Below are positions 63,472-64,000 of a stretch of DNA of 64,000 nt, one piece after another. Made by a program: the position numbers and the translations under genes. The DNA comes from CBDDDW01 sp965226805. GTDB lineage: Bacteria > Chloroflexota > Dehalococcoidia > Lucifugimonadales > JAGWBF01. The stretch lies in contig CBDDDW010000020.1 of assembly GCA_965226805.1 (NCBI GenBank), forward strand, positions 1-64,000, in the 5' to 3' direction. The notes below the pieces were generated by a model. The model made no database searches. It saw only the letters and a list, made by a program, of their open reading frames with translations, and was not told where the DNA came from. How positions within the stretch are numbered: the stretch's first letter is position 1; each line of letters begins with the position of its first letter.

Positions 63472-64000
63472 ATGGAAAACGGCAACGCGCCGTTGCATGG
63501 CATCAGGGTACTCGACTTGGGTCGGCACCAGGCTGGGCCCAGGTGCGCGCAGGTGCTCGGCCGCCTGGGCGCCGAGGTGATCAAGGTCGAGCGGCTGGGA
63601 GGGGAGGAGACCCGTACCCATAGCCCCTTTGCCAATGGACAGAGCGCCTACTTCGTCCAGTACAACAGCGGCAAGCGAAGTATCTGCATGGACCTGCGAA
63701 AGGACGGGGCCAAGGAGTTGCTCAAGCGACTGGTGAAGATCTCCGACGTGTTTATTCAGAACTTCCGGCCCGGTACCATCGAGAAGATGGGGTTTGGGTA
63801 CGACGTGCTCCGCGAATTAAACCCCAGGATCGTGATGGTGAACATCTCGGCCTACGGCCAGTTCGGACCCTACAGGGAGAAGATCGGATACGATCCCATA
63901 GGCCAGGCAGTCGCCGGCATCATGACGGTCACCGGGGACGATGGTATGCCCCCAATACAAACTGGGGTCCCTATCATAGACAGAACGACCGCGCTCCACG
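63472..64000 (+). CDS. CaiB/BaiF-family CoA-transferase (5' part)
   Basis: The gene starts at ATG 63472 (ENGNAPLHGIRVLDLGRHQA) and runs off the window after about 176 residues. LGAEVIKVERLGGEETRTHS, NSGKRSICMDLRKDGAKELL, VFIQNFRPGTIEKMGFGYDV and ISAYGQFGPYREKIGYDPIG are class III CoA-transferase signatures; the catalytic Asp is in GYDPIGQAVAGIM. It moves CoA between carboxylic acids. It is divergent from the dihydropyrimidinase-like gene with a 169-bp spacer. Confidence 0.92.
   Translation, partial: MENGNAPLHGIRVLDLGRHQAGPRCAQVLGRLGAEVIKVERLGGEETRTHSPFANGQSAYFVQYNSGKRSICMDLRKDGAKELLKRLVKISDVFIQNFRPGTIEKMGFGYDVLRELNPRIVMVNISAYGQFGPYREKIGYDPIGQAVAGIMTVTGDDGMPPIQTGVPIIDRTTALH

Overview
The window looks like a chromosomal segment of a Chloroflexota bacterium, most likely a Dehalococcoidia/SAR202-type lineage. 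This is an inference from gene content and style: a fused gamma-alpha 2-oxoacid:ferredoxin oxidoreductase, a CoxG-like protein, plant-type leucine-rich repeats joined to a TolB propeller, CaiB and dihydropyrimidinase genes, and many small dispersed repeats. No marker such as rRNA is present to prove it.

Region 1 (1-16.8 kb) is accessory and decayed. It holds an IS3-family element (738-2286), a GC-rich remnant of a mobile element (XRE regulator plus a broken helicase), a TolB/LRR surface protein, a HEPN-type gene with a zinc ribbon, an IS1380-family transposase split by a 161-bp inverted-repeat element, several small membrane or exported proteins, and an IS256 remnant next to a leucine-rich-repeat fragment. 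A truncated large serine recombinase (16827-17747) runs into the 3' end of tRNA-Lys(UUU), as expected at an integration junction.

Region 2 (17.9-30.5 kb) is mixed housekeeping: an oxidoreductase, a Mug-type DNA glycosylase, a K+ channel, a UbiE-like methyltransferase with a UbiA-like membrane protein, a run of tiny zinc-ribbon genes interrupted by an intact IS256 element with a 9-bp target duplication, a frameshifted cation efflux gene, korAB and coxG. Region 3 (30.57-34.52 kb) is bounded by a 28-bp direct repeat of the tRNA-Gly 3' half. It contains an FG-GAP repeat protein whose 5' end is overwritten by an IS1380-type element.

Region 4 (35-64 kb) is a dense core: alaS (with a ~100-residue insertion)-ruvX-ferredoxin, a threonine synthase / NIL / MoaD-like sulfur carrier cluster, tgt, panE, a BNR-repeat protein, rpsO-pnp-dapB-asd-dapA (lysine/diaminopimelate pathway), purA, prs, secA, a helix-hairpin-helix protein, valS, and divergent dihydropyrimidinase and CaiB-type CoA-transferase genes. 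The core is also seeded with short mobile repeats. The clearest are an identical 169-bp element in inverted copies at 14.5 and 53.7 kb, and a 171-206 bp family at 45.9 and 51.0 kb that truncates a small DUF5678-like gene.

Several genes (pnp, the cation efflux gene, a cupin, the IS1380 transposases) carry single-base frameshifts or a stop. These may be real decay or assembly error.
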